Position numbers and translations under genes: made by a program. DNA of 8,695 nt from JALRAP01 sp046340555 (GTDB lineage: Bacteria > Bacteroidota > Bacteroidia > AKYH767-A > OLB10). Under the pieces are notes generated by a model. That model made no database searches. It had not been told where the DNA came from and worked only from the letters and a program-made list of their open reading frames with translations. The stretch lies in the NCBI GenBank assembly GCA_046340555.1, contig JBKDSL010000134.1:1-8695 (forward strand), read 5' to 3'. The first letter of the stretch is position 1; each line of letters starts with the position of its first letter. Positions 5,901 through 8,695 of this stretch are shown here, piece after piece.

Positions 5901-7814
5901 ATGGCACTTAATTCCAATACCCCTTCAGGACCTTTATCGGAAAAATGGGATAACCATAAGTTTAACCTCAAGCTGGTGAATCCCGCTAACAAGCGGAAGT
6001 ACGATGTGATCATCGTAGGAACCGGTTTGGCAGGCGCATCTGCTGCCGCCTCTTTGGCTGAGCTGGGCTACAACGTAAAGACTTTCTGTTTTCAGGATAG
6101 TCCGCGCCGTGCACACAGTATCGCCGCACAAGGCGGTGTGAATGCGGCCAAGAACTACCGCAACGATGGTGATAGTGTTCACCGTCTATTTTATGATACC
6201 ATCAAAGGTGGCGACTACCGTGCCCGCGAGGCAAACGTATATCGCTTGGCTCAGGTGAGTGTAAACATCATCGACCAATGCGTGGCGCAGGGTGTTCCTT
6301 TTGCGCGTGAATATGGCGGACTGCTCGATAACCGTTCTTTTGGCGGCGCGCAGGTATCGCGGACATTCTATGCTAAAGGACAAACCGGACAGCAGCTGTT
6401 GCTCGGCGCCTACAGTGCCATGAACCGCCAGATAGGCGCAGGAAAAATCCAGAGCTACACGCGACACGAAATGTTGGATCTGGTTGTAGTGGATGGCAAA
6501 GCCCGAGGCATCATCGCCCGCGATATGGTAACCGGAAAAATTGAACGCCATGCGGCCCATGCCGTAGTGTTGTGCACCGGTGGATATGGTAACGTGTTTT
6601 ACCTGACTACCTATGCCCGTGGTTCTAATGCAACTGCCATTTGGAGGGCTCACAAGAAAGGTGCTTATTTCGGGAACCCCTGCTTTACGCAGATTCACCC
6701 TACTTGTATTCCCGTATCAGGCGATCATCAGAGCAAGCTTACGCTGATGAGCGAGAGTTTGCGCAACGACGGTCGCATTTGGGTTCCTTTGAAAAAGGGC
6801 GACAATCGTCGGCCAGAAGATATCCCTGAGAACGAGCGCGACTATTACTTGGAGCGTATTTATCCTTCCTTCGGAAACCTCGTTCCCCGCGACATCGCAT
6901 CGCGCAAAGCGAAAGAAATGTGCGATGAAGGAAGAGGTGTTGGAGCAAGCGGATTGGCTGTATATCTGGACTTCTCCGAAGCCATCAACCGTTTGGGACA
7001 AAAAGCCGTTGAGTCCCGTTATGGAAACCTGTTCGATATGTACAAGCAAATCACAGGTGAAGACCCTTACAAAACCCCGATGCGTATTTATCCTGCGGTG
7101 CACTACACCATGGGTGGCTTATGGGTTGATTATAATTTGATGACTACCGTTCCTGGTTTGTATGCGTGTGGCGAGGCCAACTTCTCCGACCACGGTGCGA
7201 ACCGCCTAGGAGCAAGTGCGCTGATGCAAGGCCTGGCCGATGGATATTTCGTACTTCCTTATACTATCGGTGATTACTTGGCTGGCGAAGAACGGAAACC
7301 CATCACCACCGATCACCCCGAATTCGAAGCTGCTGAGAAGAATGTGAAAGGCATGATTGAAAAGCTGCTTTCCATTAAAGGATCCAAGACTTCGCATGAT
7401 TTCCAACGCGAACTCGGTCTCATTATGTGGAACCATTGTGGTATGGCGCGTAACGAAAAAGGTTTGTTGGAAGGAATAGAGAAGATCAAGGCGCTTCGTC
7501 AGGACTTCTGGAAGAACATCATGGTGCCCGGTAGCGGCGAGGAGTTAAACCAGAACTTGGAGAAGGCTTGTCGTGTGGCGGATCTGATTGAGTTGGGTGA
7601 ATTGATGATGAACGATGCCTTGCAACGCAAAGAGTCTTGCGGTGGTCACTTCCGTGAGGAGTATCAAACCCCCGAAGGCGAGGCGTTGCGCGATGATGAT
7701 AACTTCGCTTATGTGGCGGCATGGGAGTTTACCGGAGTGGATTCGCCCGCCAAATTGCACAAAGAGGAATTGAACTACGAAACCGTTAAGCGTTCACAGC
7801 GCTCTTACAAATAA
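5901..7814 (+). CDS. sdhA: Succinate dehydrogenase / fumarate reductase flavoprotein subunit
   Basis: A 637-residue catalytic subunit that oxidises succinate to fumarate at a covalently bound FAD on the cytoplasmic face of the inner membrane. The dinucleotide-binding motif is VIIVGTGLAGASAAASLAE (about 36-54). The FAD-linking histidine is His72 in AHSIAAQGGVNAA. By comparison with the Wolinella flavoprotein, the active-site residues are His266 (QIHPT), Arg330 (LVPRDIASR), His401 (VHYTMGGLWVD) and Arg435 (GANRLGASAL), all present. A second FAD contact region is GLYACGEANFSDHGANRLG (419-437). The C-terminal helical domain (about 470-637) ends in RSQRSYK. Length and motifs fit the type B enzymes of Bacteroidota. 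It lies between sdhC and sdhB with short gaps (26 and 21 bases), so all three are one transcript. I see no defect. Confidence 0.96.
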   Translation: MALNSNTPSGPLSEKWDNHKFNLKLVNPANKRKYDVIIVGTGLAGASAAASLAELGYNVKTFCFQDSPRRAHSIAAQGGVNAAKNYRNDGDSVHRLFYDTIKGGDYRAREANVYRLAQVSVNIIDQCVAQGVPFAREYGGLLDNRSFGGAQVSRTFYAKGQTGQQLLLGAYSAMNRQIGAGKIQSYTRHEMLDLVVVDGKARGIIARDMVTGKIERHAAHAVVLCTGGYGNVFYLTTYARGSNATAIWRAHKKGAYFGNPCFTQIHPTCIPVSGDHQSKLTLMSESLRNDGRIWVPLKKGDNRRPEDIPENERDYYLERIYPSFGNLVPRDIASRKAKEMCDEGRGVGASGLAVYLDFSEAINRLGQKAVESRYGNLFDMYKQITGEDPYKTPMRIYPAVHYTMGGLWVDYNLMTTVPGLYACGEANFSDHGANRLGASALMQGLADGYFVLPYTIGDYLAGEERKPITTDHPEFEAAEKNVKGMIEKLLSIKGSKTSHDFQRELGLIMWNHCGMARNEKGLLEGIEKIKALRQDFWKNIMVPGSGEELNQNLEKACRVADLIELGELMMNDALQRKESCGGHFREEYQTPEGEALRDDDNFAYVAAWEFTGVDSPAKLHKEELNYETVKRSQRSYK

Positions 7815-7835
7815 CATTTAGAAACAACTACCAAC

Positions 7836-8591
7836 ATGAGTGGAAATATGAACCTCACGCTGAAGGTTTGGAGGCAAAAAAACACCTCATCATCAGGCAC
7901 GTTCGAAACCTATCAAGCCAGTGGCATTTCTCCTGATATGTCGTTCTTGGAGATGATGGACGTAGTGAACGAGGATTTGATCAAGCAGGGCAAAGACCCG
8001 ATTGCATTCGACCATGATTGCCGCGAAGGTATTTGTGGCATGTGCAGCATGTACATCAATGGAAGGGCGCACGGCCCTCTCAAAGGTGTTACCACCTGCC
8101 AATTGCACATGCGTACTTTTAAAGACGGTGATACCATTACCATCGAGCCTTGGAGGTCAACTGCTTTTCCGGTATTGAAGGACCTGGTGGTAAATCGATC
8201 CGCTTTCGACCGCATTCAACAAGCGGGTGGTTTCGTTTCCGTAAACACCGGTAGCGTTCAGGATGCCAATAGCATTCCTGTTCCCAAGGAAAATGCGGAT
8301 GAAGCGTTCTTGTCGGCAGCCTGCATCGGTTGTGGTGCATGTGTTGCCGCATGTAAGAACTCTTCTGCCATGTTGTTCGTATCGGCAAAGGTGTCGCAGT
8401 ATGCCTTGCTTCCACAAGGACAAGTTGAGCGTGCCAAGCGTGTGGTGAACATGGTGGAGCAAATGGACCAGGAAGGTTTCGGCAACTGTACGAATACCGA
8501 AGCATGTGAAGCTGAATGTCCGAAGCAGATCAGTGTTTCCAACATCGCACGAATGAACCGCGAATACATCAAGGCTAAGCTCTTTTCTTAA
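7836..8591 (+). CDS. sdhB: Succinate dehydrogenase / fumarate reductase iron-sulfur subunit
   Basis: A 251-residue electron-transfer subunit linking the flavin to the cytochrome b hemes through three clusters. The N-terminal ferredoxin-like domain binds [2Fe-2S] through Cys62, Cys67, Cys70 (DCREGICGMC) and Cys88 (TTCQLHM). The 17-residue gap before Cys88 is longer than the 11 in Wolinella FrdB, as I recall for Bacteroidota members. The C-terminal domain has CIGCGACVAAC: Cys163, Cys166 and Cys169, with Cys228 (ECPK), would bind [4Fe-4S]. Cys173, Cys218 and Cys224 would bind [3Fe-4S]. All eleven ligands are present. I used the ATG at 7836; another in-frame ATG four codons later would change little. 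It is last in the operon, followed 17 bases later by a strong terminator. Confidence 0.96.
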   Translation: MSGNMNLTLKVWRQKNTSSSGTFETYQASGISPDMSFLEMMDVVNEDLIKQGKDPIAFDHDCREGICGMCSMYINGRAHGPLKGVTTCQLHMRTFKDGDTITIEPWRSTAFPVLKDLVVNRSAFDRIQQAGGFVSVNTGSVQDANSIPVPKENADEAFLSAACIGCGACVAACKNSSAMLFVSAKVSQYALLPQGQVERAKRVVNMVEQMDQEGFGNCTNTEACEAECPKQISVSNIARMNREYIKAKLFS

Positions 8592-8608
8592 GAATTGGTT
8601 TCTGATTC

Positions 8609-8652
8609 AAATAAAATCGCCCGAGGATTTCTCTTCGGGCGATTTTATTTTT
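8609..8652 (+). terminator. Rho-independent terminator of sdhCAB, probably bidirectional
   Basis: A perfect 16-bp inverted repeat, with left arm 8609-8624 (AAATAAAATCGCCCGA) and right arm 8635-8650, encloses a 10-base loop. The GC-rich inner stem (CGCCCGA/TCGGGCG) is flanked by A-rich and T-rich arms, and the T run extends to 8652. Because the A-rich side mirrors the T-rich side, it can end transcription on both strands, which suits a convergent gene to the right. Confidence 0.9.
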
Positions 8653-8661
8653 CAGCAATCC

Positions 8662-8695
8662 TCAGTCTTCCCACTTGATTCCAACAGATACGCTG
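8662..8695 (-). CDS. Possible C-terminal end of a convergent gene, perhaps a barrel-type envelope protein
   Basis: On the minus strand, one frame entering from the right edge reads SVSVGIKWED and stops at TGA (8664-8662), 12 bases before the bidirectional terminator. The alternating VSVGIKW pattern looks like a final beta strand, and the position next to the terminator fits a gene end. Only ten codons are visible and other frames are open too, so this is tentative. Confidence 0.3.
   Translation of the reverse strand, partial: SVSVGIKWED

Noticed and set aside
5934..8572. Long antisense open frames opposite sdhA and sdhB
   Set aside because: They mirror the codon bias of strongly conserved genes, show no domain pattern, and have no promoter or spacing suggesting real genes.

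Overview
The window looks like a chromosomal housekeeping region from a member of the Bacteroidota, probably a Flavobacteriales-like lineage. Four things point there: a type IX secretion-like C-terminal sorting domain at the left edge, a DUF6089-type outer-membrane beta-barrel protein, a cytochrome b558-type sdhCAB operon, and Bacteroidota promoters (TTG, about 17-23 bases, TAnnTTTG) with no clear Shine-Dalgarno sites. I see no phage, insertion sequence, CRISPR, tRNA or rRNA.

Layout from left to right: (1) the last 35 codons of an upstream gene whose product ends in a type A sorting-domain-like tail (2-109, +). (2) A small two-TM sensor histidine kinase (165-1106, +). (3) Six bases later, gpmI, the cofactor-independent phosphoglycerate mutase (1113-2639, +). 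It is interrupted by one in-frame TAA at 2055-2057, with no frameshift, and every catalytic residue is still readable across the full 508-codon frame. (4) A secreted DUF6089-like beta-barrel protein (2732-3619, +) behind a good promoter. (5) A convergent Xaa-Pro aminopeptidase, pepP-like (3629-4918, -), ending 9 bases from the barrel gene. (6) A 164-base divergent intergenic region holding the sdh promoter. (7) sdhC-sdhA-sdhB (5083-8591, +), the complete succinate:quinone oxidoreductase. (8) A strong 16-bp stem terminator (8609-8652). (9) Possibly the last codons of a convergent minus-strand gene at the right edge.

Functionally, gpmI serves lower glycolysis/gluconeogenesis, and sdhCAB links the TCA cycle to the quinone pool. 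The kinase is a signalling protein with no response regulator in view. The barrel and sorting-domain proteins belong to the cell envelope. PepP trims X-Pro peptides.

I did not find a convincing new biological system. The observation most worth checking is the clean internal stop in gpmI. It falls at the hinge between the enzyme's two domains and is followed 33 bases later by an in-frame ATG. It could be a sequencing error, a recent nonsense mutation, or a genuinely split or recoded enzyme.
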